From Chloracidobacterium sp. (lineage in GTDB: Bacteria; Acidobacteriota; Blastocatellia; Pyrinomonadales; Pyrinomonadaceae): DNA of 26,005 nt. Below, one piece after another: positions 1 to 10,620 of the stretch. Numbering within the stretch: the stretch's first letter is position 1; each line of letters starts with the position of its first letter. The notes under the pieces were generated by a model. That model was not told the DNA's origin. It did not search any database and saw only the letters and a program-made list of their open reading frames with translations. Made by a program: the position numbers and the translations under genes. The stretch lies in NCBI GenBank assembly GCA_016712045.1, contig JADJRV010000032.1, positions 1 to 26,005 on the forward strand, in the 5' to 3' direction.

Positions 1-2189
1 TTTGGCCGTGCGTACCGATGGCGAGTTTGAACAGCAAGTCGCACTCAAGATCGTACGGCAATCGATAGCCGACAGTGATTTGATTGAAAGATTTAAGCGA
101 ACGCCAGATCTTGGCCTCTCTCAGCCATCCAAATATTGCCAAACTCCTCGACGGCGGTGTGTCTGAAAGAGGTGAGCCGTACATCGTCATGGAATTTGTC
201 GAGGGAACGACGATCTCCGAATTTGCGAAGAACAACCATTTAGATATCCGTAACAGACTCAAACTTTTTGTCAAAGTGTGTGCTGCCGTCGAATTTGCCC
301 ACCGGAGTTTGATAGTTCACCGCGACATCAAGCCGGGCAATATACTCGTTACCGCCGAAGGTGAACCGGAAATTGCTTGACTTTGGACTAGCAAGGCTAA
401 TTGACGATGGTTCATCAATAGACGCCGCACAGACGCGTACCGCTTTCACTGCCCTAACGCCGGCCTACGCCAGTCCGGAACAGCTCAGGAACGAGCCGAT
501 CACAACCGCCTCGGATACATATTCGCTTGGCGTCGTATTGTATGAACTTTTGTCCGGAAAACGGCCATTTGAACTAAAAACCACGAGTTTTGTCGACATC
601 GTCCAACATATCTCAGCCACTGAACCTGCCAAACCGAGCCAGGTTTACGCCGCCAACGAACCGTCAACGCAACCTAATTCGCAGTTGAAAGGCGACCTGG
701 ACAATATTGTCCTCATGTCGCTTAGAAAGAGCCGGAGCGTCGCTATAAAACGGCCGCTGATCTTGCAGCCGATATTGAGCGACACTTGGAACACCTGCCG
801 GTGAGAGCACGTCCGAATACCCTCACCTATCGCAGCGAAAAATTCATCAAGCGTAATAAGCTGCTCGTCATTGCGGCTTCCTTTGTACTTATCGCACTCA
901 TCGCAGGCATGATCACCACGATCTGGCAGGCTCGAGTGGCGGCCCGCGAGCGTGATCAAGCTCAACAGGCTCAGGCAAAATCGGCACAGTTAAATAGTTT
1001 TCTACAAAATATTCTCTTAGCGGCGTCACCGGAAGAGAAAGGTAAAGACGCAAAAGTTATCGACGTTCTAGCTGATGCGGTAGAAAAATAGACATCGACT
1101 TTGCCGATCAGCCGGCATTAAAAGCCCAAGCATTGTTAACCGTTGGCCAGACGTACGACAGTCTTGGCTTGGTCGACGAAGCCCACTCAAGTACTTCGCC
1201 GGGCGTTAAAACTCAATACAGATCTGTATGGTGAGAACGACCCGTCCACTGTCTCGTGCATGATCCATCTCGGTGCGGTCATAATAAATCAAACTAAATA
1301 TGCCGAGGCAGAAGATCTTTTGACAAAGGCGATCGAAACAGACCGCCGCATTTCGCCTGATGGAAACAAGGATTTTGCCTACGCACTTAACGCCATCGGC
1401 GAGCTTTATGTAAGAAAAGGCGAGTTTGAAAAAGCTAAACCATTTCTCCAAGAATCTATTGCGATGTCCGACAAGCTTTTCGGTGAAGACAATCCGGACT
1501 CGGCGTTTGCTCTCATCTCCCTTGCCCGTGCGCAAGCATTTTCTGCTGATGCGGCCGGAGCCGAGATCACATATCGCCGGTCCATCGCGATCTATCGCCG
1601 ACTGCCCGCTCGTTTTGAGATGAGGCTCGCTGTTGCGTTGCTTAACTTCGGCTCCCTTCTGTCAGGAAAAGGAAATTACGACGAGGGCATCAACGTGATG
1701 CGCGAAGCCGAGGCGATCTTTCTACAAAAACAGGGTGAATCCTTCACTACTTTCGAAGCAAAAACCTATCTCTGCACCGCATATATAACAAAGTCCGACT
1801 TCGGCCAGGGCATGATCGAGGGCACCAAAGCAATTGAAATGGGCCGCAAGCTCAATTTAGAAAAGACTCCCGACTTTATCAATACTCAGCGTTTTCTCGG
1901 TCTGGCATTAACACGTACCGGCAAAGCAAAAGAAGCGGAACCGATCCTGCGGCAATCCTTGGAAGCAAGCAAAATCGATCTACCGAACACGGTCCCGTTA
2001 GCCAAAGGAGCACTAGGCGAATGTCTTACCGAGCAGCAAAAATACGCCGAAGCCCGCCAGCTATTATCCGAAAGCTACGAAGACCTAAATAAGTCGCTAG
2101 GAGCGGAGCATCCAAGTACCGTATTAGCCAAAAACCGTTTAGAGACCGTAGATAAAAAGATGAATGGCCGAGAATCCAAAAGCAGATAA
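1..2189 (+). CDS. Membrane serine/threonine protein kinase with C-terminal TPR domain (5' partial, several frameshifts)
   Basis: This encodes a Hanks-type Ser/Thr kinase whose extracytoplasmic part is a tetratricopeptide solenoid, a common Acidobacteriota signalling architecture. The window opens inside the N-lobe: the frame from base 2 reads VALKIVRQS, with the ATP-binding Lys. Next come the catalytic loop HRDIKPGNIL (about 318-347), the DFG motif in LLDFGLARL (about 373-399) and the activation-segment motif ASPEQL (about 466-486). One strong membrane helix (LLVIAASFVLIALIAGM) lies at about 862-912. From about 1190 onward at least five TPR-like units run to the stop at 2187-2189. The chain needs five frame changes, near 93-100, 368-374, 724-729 (A run), 1085-1090 (A run) and 1183-1189; each restores family-typical sequence. 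They probably reflect sequence error, but true decay cannot be excluded. The peptide or protein substrate is unknown. Confidence 0.85.
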
Positions 2190-2237
2190 CGTAATCAAAG
2201 GTTCGTTGTACCTTAGTGATGTGACAGAATATGACAA

Positions 2238-3736
2238 ATGACCGAGTCTAAAAAAATAGCCGACCCTTGCGTGATGGTGATATTTGGTTCGACGGGCGAT
2301 CTAACTAAACGCAAGCTGTTTCCCGCGCTGTACAATCTTGCCAAGGACGATTTTCTGCCGCACAAATTCGCCATCATCGGCGTCGGGCGTCAGGAAATGA
2401 CGACTGAGGAGTTTCGTGAACAGATGCTGGCGAATCTCAAAGAGTTTATCCCCGGCGGGCCTGAGGAAAAGCTGGTCAAATGGTTTGCGGAGCGTATCTA
2501 TTACACCGGCGGCGATTTTGACGACGATAAAAAGCTTTTCGGCGACCTCAAAGACCTCATCGGCGAAGTCACGACAACGCATCATATTCCCGATAACTAC
2601 TTCTATTATCTGGCGACGCCTCCTAACCTGTTTGCGAACGTTACGCAAAAGATCGTAAAAAACGGGCTTGGCAAAGAAGAGGGCAGCAACTGGCGGCGGT
2701 TTATTTACGAGAAACCGTTTGGCCACGATCTTGCATCGGCTGAGGCACTCAACTCCGATCTGTTAAAAACGATCAAAGAACGGCAGATCTACCGAATCGA
2801 CCATTATCTCGGCAAAGAGACGGTGCAAAACATCTTGGTCTTTCGTTTTGGCAACAGCATTTTCGAGCCGATCTGGAACCGCAATTTTATCGACCACGTC
2901 CAGATCACCGTCGCCGAATCTCTCGGCGTCGAGCGTCGCGGCGGATATTACGATTCGGCGGGAGCTCTGCGTGACATGATCCCGAATCATATTTTGCAGC
3001 TCGTCACGCTGACGGCGATGGAGCCGCCCGTGTCGTTTGACGCCGATCCGGTCCGCGATGAACAGGCTAAGATATTGCAGTCCATCCAGCCGTTTACGCC
3101 TGAAGACGTTCTAAAGAAAACAAGCCGCGGCCAGTATGGCGAAGGCGAGATCGATGGCAAGGCAGTCCCCGCCTATCGCGACGAAGAAATGATCGCCGCG
3201 CACTCAAACACCGAGACGTTTGCCGCCCTAAAACTCACGCTCGACAACTGGCGTTGGGCGGACGTGCGATTTTACATCCGCACCGGCAAGCGTATGCCAA
3301 AGCGGCATTCGAGCATCGTTATTCAATTCAAACAGGCGCCGTTCACCCTTTTTCGGGGCACACCGGTCGAGCGTCTGCGGACAAACCGCATCGTCATCCA
3401 CATCCAGCCCGACGAAGGCATAACGCTCCATTTTGGTGCCAAGATTCCGGGGCCGATCGTCAATATGGGCGCGGTCGATATGGATTTTAACTACGTCGAA
3501 CACTTTGGCGAACGGGCTACGAACGCCTTTTGTTTGACTGTATGATCGGCGACGCGACGCTCTTTCAGCGGGCCGATATGGTCGAGGCGAGCTGGCGTAT
3601 CGTCGATCCGGTTCTCGACGTCTGGAGTGCTCTGCCACCGCGAAGTTTTCCAAATTACGCCGCCGGCAGTTGGGGGCCAAAAGAATCTGACGACCTGCTC
3701 GAAGCCGACGGCCGTGCCTGGAAAAACATCGATTAA
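2238..3736 (+). CDS. zwf: Glucose-6-phosphate 1-dehydrogenase (frameshift near the 3' end)
   Basis: It oxidises glucose-6-phosphate to 6-phosphogluconolactone with NADP+, the first step of the oxidative pentose phosphate pathway, in the cytoplasm. The nucleotide-binding motif GSTGDLTKRKL starts at residue 17. The active-site signature RIDHYLGKE starts at residue 186, with the catalytic His at about 189, and YIRTGKRMPKR is the late substrate/cofactor motif. The ATG at 2238 is the only sensible start, since the ATG at 2231 meets a stop after six codons. No clear Shine-Dalgarno is visible. The frame breaks at 3528-3530: before it is ..ERATNA, after it LFDCMIGDATLFQRADMVEASW, which is the normal C-terminal region. 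The conserved YERL segment between them is missing, as a roughly 10-nt deletion would produce. Total length is about 500 residues, normal for the family. Confidence 0.95.
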
Positions 3737-3766
3737 TGAACAGCGGACATATCTCAAAAATTTCAT

Positions 3767-5079
3767 ATGGAACTTGAAATCATCATAGCGGCGGCCATAC
3801 TCCTCGCTTTGGTTTTCTCGGCGACGGTCGATATGGCGTTCTCGCATCTTTCGGATGTTGGACTGCGGCGCCTCGCGTCGGACGAGGAGCTCGCCAATAA
3901 AAAAGAATCGGCCAGTTTTCTGCGTGAGATCCTCGAGAACCGCCCGCGATTCCGCTTTGCTCTCTCATCGGTGATACAGGTCTTTTTGATCTGCTTTGCG
4001 GTGCTGCTGACCGTGATCGTATCCGAGATTATCCCTCCAAAATTCAGATTATTGGCCGCCGCTCTCGCCATCAGCATCAGCGCGACCGTTCTTGTCCGGC
4101 AGATCATACCGCGACTTTTTGTCCGTAATAATACCGAGAAAAAGCTGCTCTTTCTGCTGCCGGCGATCCGCCCGATGTACGCACTCGTCTCGTTCTTTGT
4201 CGATCCGATCGCCAACCGCAAACGTGCTAAAGCCCTGCAAAGACTCGAAACCACGCTCGCACCCGACGCGCCGAAGACCGCGCCGACGACAACGCCGAAG
4301 ACTTTCAGGCGCTGATGGAGGTCGGCGAGGCCGAGGGCATTATCGAAGAAGATGAACGCGAGCTGATCGAGACGATGATCGATTTTGGCGACACGCTCGC
4401 CGGCGAGATCATGACACCGCGCACCGGCATTGTCGGCATCGCGGTGGGCACCTCGATCAAAGAGGCCCGCGATGTCATCATCGAAGAAAAATATTCGCGT
4501 CTGCCCGTCTATCGCGACACGATCGACAATGTCGAGGGCATGATCTACGTCCGCGACCTGCTAGCGGCACTCGCGACAGGGCAAAAGGAAAATGCCGTCG
4601 AGACCATCATGCGTGACGCATTCTTTGTCCCCGAGACAAAAACGGCCGCCGATCTGCTCAAATCAATGCAGCAAAATCACGTCCAGATCGCCGTCGTTAT
4701 CGACGAATACGGCGGCGTCGCCGGCCTCGTCACCGTCGAAGACATCATCGAAGAGATCGTCGGCGAGATCGAGGACGAGGACACCGAACAGGAAGAGGTC
4801 ATCGAGATCATCGAGGGCACCGACGGTTATTACGACGTACTCGGATCGACCGAGATTGATAAAGTCGAACGTATTTTCGACATCGAACTCGAAGACGACG
4901 AATACACAACCATCGCGGGCCTTGTCACCAGTGAAGCCGGCTACGTTCCCAAAATAGGCGACACACTCGACCTAAAAGGCCTCGCCATCGAAATACTGCA
5001 GGCAGACGAAAAACGCATCACGCTCCTCCGCCTGAGAAAAGCCGACCCGCCCGAAACAGACGAAGATGCGGACGATTAA
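3767..5079 (+). CDS. CNNM/HlyC-CorC family transporter with CBS pair (frameshift)
   Basis: This is an integral membrane protein of the CNNM/CorC group, associated in the family with Mg2+/Co2+ efflux or homeostasis. The order is a DUF21/CNNM membrane domain (hydrophobic stretches at about residues 3-22, 66-92, 95-115 and 128-148), a linker, a CBS pair (from EIMTPRTGIVGI at about 210 through VVIDEYGGVAGLVTVEDIIEEIVGEI), and a C-terminal CorC_HlyC domain ending in acidic residues. The reading frame changes near 4271-4276. The first frame runs out into APKTAPTTTPKTFRR. Adding one base (ccg[g]aagac) gives APEDRADDNAEDFQALMEVGEAEGIIEEDE, the expected CNNM-CBS junction. The corrected length is about 437 aa. 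It starts 30 nt after zwf and ends 45 nt before the peroxiredoxin. Confidence 0.9.
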
Positions 5080-5093
5080 AATACAGTTTGGGT

Positions 5094-5117
5094 TATAATC
5101 TTGGATAACGACGGAGG
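5094..5117 (+). promoter_or_regulatory. Putative -10 box and Shine-Dalgarno for the peroxiredoxin gene
   Basis: A perfect TATAAT lies at 5094-5099, about 25 nt before the ATG at 5125, and a strong GGAGG lies at 5113-5117, 7 nt before it. No convincing -35 hexamer is seen at the usual spacing, so the promoter is tentative. The ribosome binding site is clear and fixes the start at 5125 rather than at the upstream in-frame TTG at 5101. Confidence 0.5.
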
Positions 5118-5124
5118 TAATATT

Positions 5125-5760
5125 ATGGCAATACGATTAGGCGACGAGGCACCGGATTTCACGGCGGAGACGACGCAGGGGACGATCAATTTTCACGAAT
5201 GGCTGGGCGACAGTTGGGGCGTGCTGTTTTCGCATCCGAAGGATTACACGCCGGTCTGTACGACCGAGCTGGGAATGGCGGCGAGACTCAAGCCGGAGTT
5301 TGACAAGCGAAACGTCAAGGTCATCGGACTGAGCGTCGATCCGCTGGATTCACATATCGGTTGGGAGCGTGATATTGAGGAAACGCAGGGCACGGCCGTT
5401 AATTTCCCGATGATCGCCGACAGCGACCGCAAAGTCGCCGATCTCTACGACATGATCCACCCGAACGCCAGCGACACTTTTACGGTACGCTCGGTCTTTG
5501 TGATAGGGCCGGACAAGAAGGTAAAACTGACGCTGACCTATCCGGCTTCGACCGGACGGAACTTTGCCGAACTGCTGCGTGTGATCGATTCCCTGCAGCT
5601 AACCGCCAACTACTCCGTCGCCACACCCGTAAACTGGCAAGACGGCGAAGATTGCATCATCGTTCCCGCAGTTTCAAACGAAGACGCGAAAGCCAAATTC
5701 CCTAAAGGCTGGAAAGAGATCAAACCATATCTACGCGTGACGCCGCAGCCGAATAAATAA
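5125..5760 (+). CDS. 1-Cys peroxiredoxin (Prx6 subfamily)
   Basis: This cytoplasmic thiol peroxidase reduces H2O2, alkyl hydroperoxides and possibly peroxynitrite. The start is the ATG at 5125 behind GGAGG, giving 211 aa, the usual Prx6 length. The peroxidatic site HPKDYTPVCTTELG is complete, with the catalytic Cys at residue 45, and the long C-terminal extension (NWQDGEDCIIVPAVS, FPKGWKEIKPYLR) is typical of the 1-Cys/Prx6 group rather than of AhpC. A second Cys occurs in GEDCIIV, but its position is not that of a 2-Cys resolving residue. The reading frame is intact, one of few in this half of the window. It has its own -10 box and is followed by a hairpin, so it may be transcribed alone for oxidative stress defence. 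Confidence 0.95.
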   Translation: MAIRLGDEAPDFTAETTQGTINFHEWLGDSWGVLFSHPKDYTPVCTTELGMAARLKPEFDKRNVKVIGLSVDPLDSHIGWERDIEETQGTAVNFPMIADSDRKVADLYDMIHPNASDTFTVRSVFVIGPDKKVKLTLTYPASTGRNFAELLRVIDSLQLTANYSVATPVNWQDGEDCIIVPAVSNEDAKAKFPKGWKEIKPYLRVTPQPNK

Positions 5761-5772
5761 GAGATATTCCGC

Positions 5773-5827
5773 AAACGCGAAACCGAAAGCGAAAGGAAGC
5801 TTCCTGATTTTGCAGATTTCGCGTTTT
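5773..5827 (+). terminator. Putative terminator hairpin after the peroxiredoxin gene
   Basis: A perfect 10-bp inverted repeat, aaacgcgaaa (5773-5782) and tttcgcgttt (5817-5826), is followed by a T run at 5824-5827 and starts 12 nt after the stop. A second, perfect 12-bp palindrome, aggaagcttcct (5794-5805), sits in the loop. The long loop makes it an unusual intrinsic terminator; alternatively it is a leader structure for the next gene. Confidence 0.5.
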
Positions 5828-5845
5828 TGGCAAATTGAAAGATCT

Positions 5846-6336
5846 ATGAAACTTCAAGCGAAAATTAACGGCGAGAAACTCGATATCGAGATCGTCGAAC
5901 AGGACGGAAAACCAGAGCGGTCGTTGGCGGGCGCGAATACAAGCTTGAGATATCGCAGCCCGAGCCTGGCATTTTTGCTCTGCGAAACGGCAAAAAGATG
6001 ACCGAGGCTTTTGTTTCGCCGGACGGCAAGCAAGTCGTCGTCGGCGGGAATGAGTTCGAAGTGGAGATCGCCGACCCGAAACGGCTCAGGAGTGTGGGAT
6101 CAGAATCAGAATACGTCGACGGGGTTGCCGAGATCAAAACAGCAATGCCGGGCAAGGTTGTCCGGATCCTTGTTAAGGTCGGTGCCGCTGTCGAAAAAGG
6201 CGACGGGGTCATCGTCGTCGAGGCGATGAAAATGCAAAACGAAATGAAATCCCCTAAAACCGGCACCGTCACCAAGATAAATGCCACCGAGGGCGACACC
6301 GTCAACGCCGGCGATGTCCTCGCCGTTATCGAATAA
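5846..6336 (+). CDS. Biotin carboxyl carrier protein / biotinyl domain protein (frameshift)
   Basis: This is the biotin-bearing subunit of an acyl-CoA or pyruvate-type carboxylase. The C-terminal 75 residues are a complete biotinyl domain: AMPGKVVRILVKVGAAVEKGD, then the biotinylation motif EAMKM with the acceptor Lys codon at 6229-6231, and the closing strand NAGDVLAVIE. The ATG at 5846 starts MKLQAKINGEKLDIEIVEQDG. The frame breaks in the A run at 5908-5911. One more A gives GKTRAVVGGREYKLEISQPEPG, which joins the downstream frame (NGKKMTEAFVSPDG). The corrected length is about 163 aa. No carboxylase or carboxyltransferase gene is adjacent, so the partner enzyme (acetyl-, propionyl- or methylcrotonyl-CoA carboxylase) is unknown. 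Confidence 0.88.
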
Positions 6337-6378
6337 TTCATTTCCCTCGCCGGCATACTCAGCATATTTGCAAATAGC

Positions 6379-8938
6379 CTATGCTCCCGGCACTCCCGCC
6401 GGCAATTGGCGAAACATCGAATAACCGCAATATATCCAATTCCCTTTCCCGATTTTTGCTATCACCAATCCGCCCTTGTTTTCTTGCTCACCCGCGTCAT
6501 GCGATTCGAGCAGCGGCGTGTATTTCTGGTCAAACGTACCGAAGCTATAGGCGTTCCGCTCCTGCACCCAACCGGCGAAATCCGCGTCGGTGATCTTGTT
6601 TGGAAAATTGAAGGCCGGATCCGCAGGTTGTAAGATCGTTACCTTTGCGTTCTCATCGACGACGCGAATATTTCCGTTCACCGGAAAGGGCAATATCTGC
6701 TGCAAACCGGCACGTTGATATTGCACGATCAAATGCCCGCCGTTTTTTACATAGTCGAGCAGACGTTGATTATTCGCGACGAAATCGGGCCGCGTTTCCG
6801 TTGCGCGAATGCCGACAATGATGGTGTCGAATTTTGACAGATCGCCAGACGCAAGGTCCTTTTCCTCGAGCATTGTGACATCGACGCCCATTTTCTTGAC
6901 CGAATCCGCAACCTCGTCGCCGCTGCCCATGATGTAGCCGACCTTTACGGGCGCGACCTTGAGATCGAGCACCTCGACCTTAGTCTCGGCACGCGTGTAA
7001 AAGCGGTGCGTCTGGATGTGCGGATAGGCGATCGTATTCATCGTCTGCATTGCTAGGCCCTCGCCGACCGACGCATTTGCAAAGATGTTGTAGCTTCCGG
7101 GCTTTGTCTTTGCGGGAATCGTGATCTCAAATGCAACGCTTATCTGTTCACCTTTTTTCTTTAGGTCGAACGTCCGGTTCGCGGCAGTCACTTTCCATTC
7201 GTCAGGCGTGTTGATGTTCAGCCCTGCGACGCCCGCGATCGCTTTGGCCGAATTGTTCGTAATGCCCACGGTCAAAGTTCGTGTCTGTGGTTTGTTGCTC
7301 TGCGGCACAACGAGCAGCTTATGGTCGACGCTGACGGAAAGAGCCGGGACCACGTTCAGATCACGCCGTATCTCGCCTCTCGTGGAATCGGCGTAGCGGA
7401 ATTGAATTGGGCGTTCGAAAGATATGTCAGTACCGTCGATATCGACCGTTACCTTCGCCGTGACATCCGCTGGAGAAAATGGCTGGTTCTGATCTTCATT
7501 AGCGGCCCATCGAAACAAGTCGCCGTCGCGCGCCGATTCAAGCCAATACGGCTGCGTCGGCCTCGCGTCAGCGGGCACCTTGACATTGAAATATGCAGAC
7601 TGGTTTGCCGCTTCACGCCGGCTAAAACCTTGTGTAGTTTCCTTCGGAGCTTCTGCGTTAGTCACTGCCCATCCGACCGGTTTCCTGAGCGAAACGTCTT
7701 TTATCGTGATTGCCGCTGACTTCGGAAAGAACACATTCACCGTCGAAAAAATGCTCTCGCCGGGAACGACCGTCTCACGATCAGCCGGTACGTCGATCTG
7801 AATTCCCCGCTGCGTTCGCAATTAAAGCGGCAAGATTTGCCTCAACTACGCGGAACATTGTCTTGGTCCGTGGCTGGCGAGTTGACCACTCGCACTCGAC
7901 AGCAAGTTTGTAAGCCGCAACAAGATCGGAAAGCATCGCTGACTTGCCCAATGGCTGAAATTTCGCCGTTACCGCTTCGATCTTGGCCTGCAATTCCGTA
8001 GCCTTCTTCTTAACCGGTTCCTCGGAATTGTTTGTGATCGCAGGAATTCCCGTTATCGAAATATCGATCCCGCTGAACGGCGACAACTCCGGTGCATTTC
8101 CGGTCACGGAGTTTTCCTTAAGATTCAACCCTGAGAATAGATCACCCTTGAGTTCGAGACGGCCTTCGCCCTGGGATTTGTGCTGGCTGCGGCCTTCCAT
8201 GGCTATTTCGAAATATGAGCGCCCTAGGGCAGCATCGTACGCACCGGTGTTTAGCCTGAGCGTTGCGGTCGAACCTGCGGAAAATCCTTGTCCGGCGTAA
8301 AATTTCAAGACTTTCCACGGTTCCCCCGACTGCGTGCATTGCTGCGGATCGGCGGCGGCTTTGACGGCCAGCGGAGAGATGAATCCGGCATACTGATGTT
8401 GTCCATGACCATCGGCGGATGTGCCGGAAAATCGCGAAATGACAACGAGCGGACGAAACGAGCGTATCGCACGAACAACGTCGCACAAAATGACGTCCTG
8501 CGGCCATTTGGACTTTGCCTCATCGAGAGTCTTAGAAAATCCGTAATCGAACGCTCGAGCAAAATACTGTTCTGCACCGTCAAGCCGTCTTGCTTGCAGC
8601 AATTCCTCGGTACGGATAACACCAAGAGATTCAAATAGTTCAGGCCCGATAATATTCTGCCCGCCGTCGCCGCGTGTCAGTGAAAGATACGCTGTGCGGG
8701 CATTCTCGCCGCGAGCGAGGTACGCGATCAGAGCCGAATCTTCGTCATCAGGATGAGCTCCGATCATCATCACGCTGGCTGTAGTATTGAGGCGTTTTAA
8801 GAGTTGGGCAAGGCCGATCGCTCCGTAATCATTTACAGGACGGACCTGAGCCTGCGTATGCACGGGCAAAAGCAATTGAGAAAGCACGGCAACCACTAAG
8901 GCCGTTCTCAAAGCGTTTATCGTAATTCTTATTCTCAT
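6379..8938 (-). CDS. Secreted PIG-L (LmbE-like) family deacetylase with C-terminal beta-sandwich region (frameshifts)
   Basis: This is a predicted exported Zn-dependent N-acetylglucosamine-type deacetylase of about 850 aa. It has an N-terminal signal peptide (hydrophobic core LVVAVLSQLLLPV, residues about 14-26). The zinc motif AHPDDE is at 61-66, then TRGDGGQN, and the second metal/active-site motif HGQHQ. The C-terminal half contains a NEW3-like immunoglobulin/beta-sandwich region and a region with IVGIRATETR and YVKNGGHLIVQY. One extra base at about 7801-7808 breaks the frame (..LIANAAG | IQIDVPADRETVVPGES). A second break is likely at 6379-6381: adding a base turns the stop into AYRLFANMLS, the expected C-terminus, so the true end lies nearer 6340. 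The ATG overlaps the symporter stop (ATGA). Signal peptide and size argue against the cytoplasmic bacillithiol enzyme BshB. The substrate is unknown. Confidence 0.88.
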
Positions 8939-10617
8939 ATTAAGGTCTCGACGCTCTCATCGGACTTTGGATCGTTGCGAACCGTCAAACTAATTAGATA
9001 GCCAAAAAATACCGTAACAATGCACCCGATCACATTGAACCAAAGAAATTCGATATCGGTTAATAAGCTTGCTATCCAGACTGAGGCAATACCACAAAGC
9101 AAGCCAAAAAACGCTCCGCGAGCCCTAGCTCGTTTTACGACAAAGGCCAATACAAAAACTCCTAAAAGCGAGCCGTAAAAGAACGAACCAAACTTGTTCA
9201 CGACCTCAATGAGCGAACCCAGAATTGGTCGCAAACAACGCCACTATGCAGGCAAATACTCCCCATATAAACGTCGTCGCACGCCCGACCATTACATAGT
9301 GAGAGTCAGTCGCCTCGGGTTTGTATAAACGCCGGTAAAAATCGATCGTCGTCGCAGTCGCAAGAGAATTAAGCTCCGCAGAGATCGACGACATCGCGGC
9401 TGCAAAGATCGCGGCGATCAACAGCCCGATCACTCCGATGGGCATATTTTCGAGAATAAATGTCGGGAATACATAATTGACGTCGTTAAAAGTAGGATTG
9501 CTCGTCTGCCGGACAAAAGCGACGGCTTCTTTACGGCTTTCATTAAAACGTTTGTCTGCGTCGATGTAGCTCTGCCTCGCACTTTCACCGCCGGTTGAAA
9601 AATTGATCGCCGCCTCGCGCCTCGTTGCATGGGCGGCATCATATCGGGTTTGAATGTCACGAAATCCCTCGGTCTGCTGTGCCTTGGCAACCTCTGCCCG
9701 ATTGAAAACGATGGGCGGTGCCGAAAACTGGTAGAAGATGAACACCATGATCCCGATCAGCAAAATGCCGAATTGCATTGGTATCTTTAAGAAAGCACTC
9801 ATCAACAGGGATGTCCGCCCTCGGCAACGGATTTAGCTGTTAAGAACCGCTGCACCTGGCTTTGATCGCACCCAAAATAGCCGAGCATCAGGAATAGCCC
9901 TCCGATCAAACCCGACCAGATTGTGTATTTCTCTTTGAGATCAAACGTCGTATCGACCATGTTCAGCTTGCCGAGACTTCCCGCAAGGTGCAGTCCGTCA
10001 CCGAGCGAAACGCCAGTCGGAAAGCTCCACAATATAACCACAAAACAGACGCCGAGTCCAAAAAAGATAACGATCATCTGCTTTACGTCCGTCCATGTAA
10101 CAGCCTGTACTCCGCCAAAAACAGTGTAAATGGTCGTCGAAAGTCCGATCGCAAAGATCGTCGCTGTGAGATTCCAGCCAAAGACGATCGATAGGACAAT
10201 AGATGGAGCCGAGATGATCGTGCCAACGCCGAGTCCGCGTGAAATAAGAAAAAAGAAACTGGTGAGAATGCGGACCTTTACGTCAAAGCGTTTTTCGAGA
10301 TATTCGTACGCCGTAAAAACATTGGCCCGGTGAAAGAACGGCACGACCGTCACACACAGGATTATCATCGCCAGCGGCAGACCGTAGTAAAACTGAATGA
10401 ACCGCATCCCGTCGCTATACGCCTGTCCGGTCGTACCAACGAGCGTTATTGCAGAGAGTTGAGTCGCCATTACGGACAGACCGACTGCCCACCACGGCAG
10501 CCCACGATCGGCCAAGAAATAGCCCTCTTTGGTGCCGGTGTGCTTGGTCATGCGAATACCGTCCCAGACGACATAGACCAGATACGCTACCACAATTGCC
10601 CAATCTAGTGATCTCAT
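8935..10617 (-). CDS. Sodium:solute symporter (SSS/SLC5 family; two frameshifts)
   Basis: This polytopic inner-membrane Na+-coupled transporter of about 560 aa after correction begins at the ATG 10617. The EGYFLADRGLPWWAVGLSVMATQLSAITLVGTTGQAYSDGM region is the typical first part of the LeuT-fold core, and AAAMSSISAELNSLATATTIDFY is the SSS Na+-site helix signature. A charged insertion of about 90 residues (from about IVFNRAEVAKAQQTE to TSNPTFNDVNY) sits between two membrane helices, probably outside the membrane. Frames break at 9815-9821 (one C missing: EGRTSLLMSAFLK restored) and 9222-9226 (one extra base: ALFATNLGSLIEVVNK restored). It lies 3 nt after a 42-aa TM peptide and overlaps the PIG-L start by ATGA, so the transported solute may be related to the secreted PIG-L product. 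That link is an inference. Confidence 0.9.
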
Positions 10618-10620
10618 TTC

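Noticed and set aside
5101..5124. TTG at 5101 as the peroxiredoxin start
   Set aside because: The added residues are translated from the Shine-Dalgarno region itself; the ATG at 5125 has ideal spacing from GGAGG.
5865..6365. 166-aa open frame on the minus strand opposite the BCCP gene
   Set aside because: It is the antisense shadow of the biotinyl domain; only its first few codons may be the displaced C-terminus of the PIG-L protein.
6379..8938. PIG-L protein as the bacillithiol enzyme BshB
   Set aside because: It has a signal peptide and is over three times the BshB length; only the LmbE fold and the operon link to bshC are shared.
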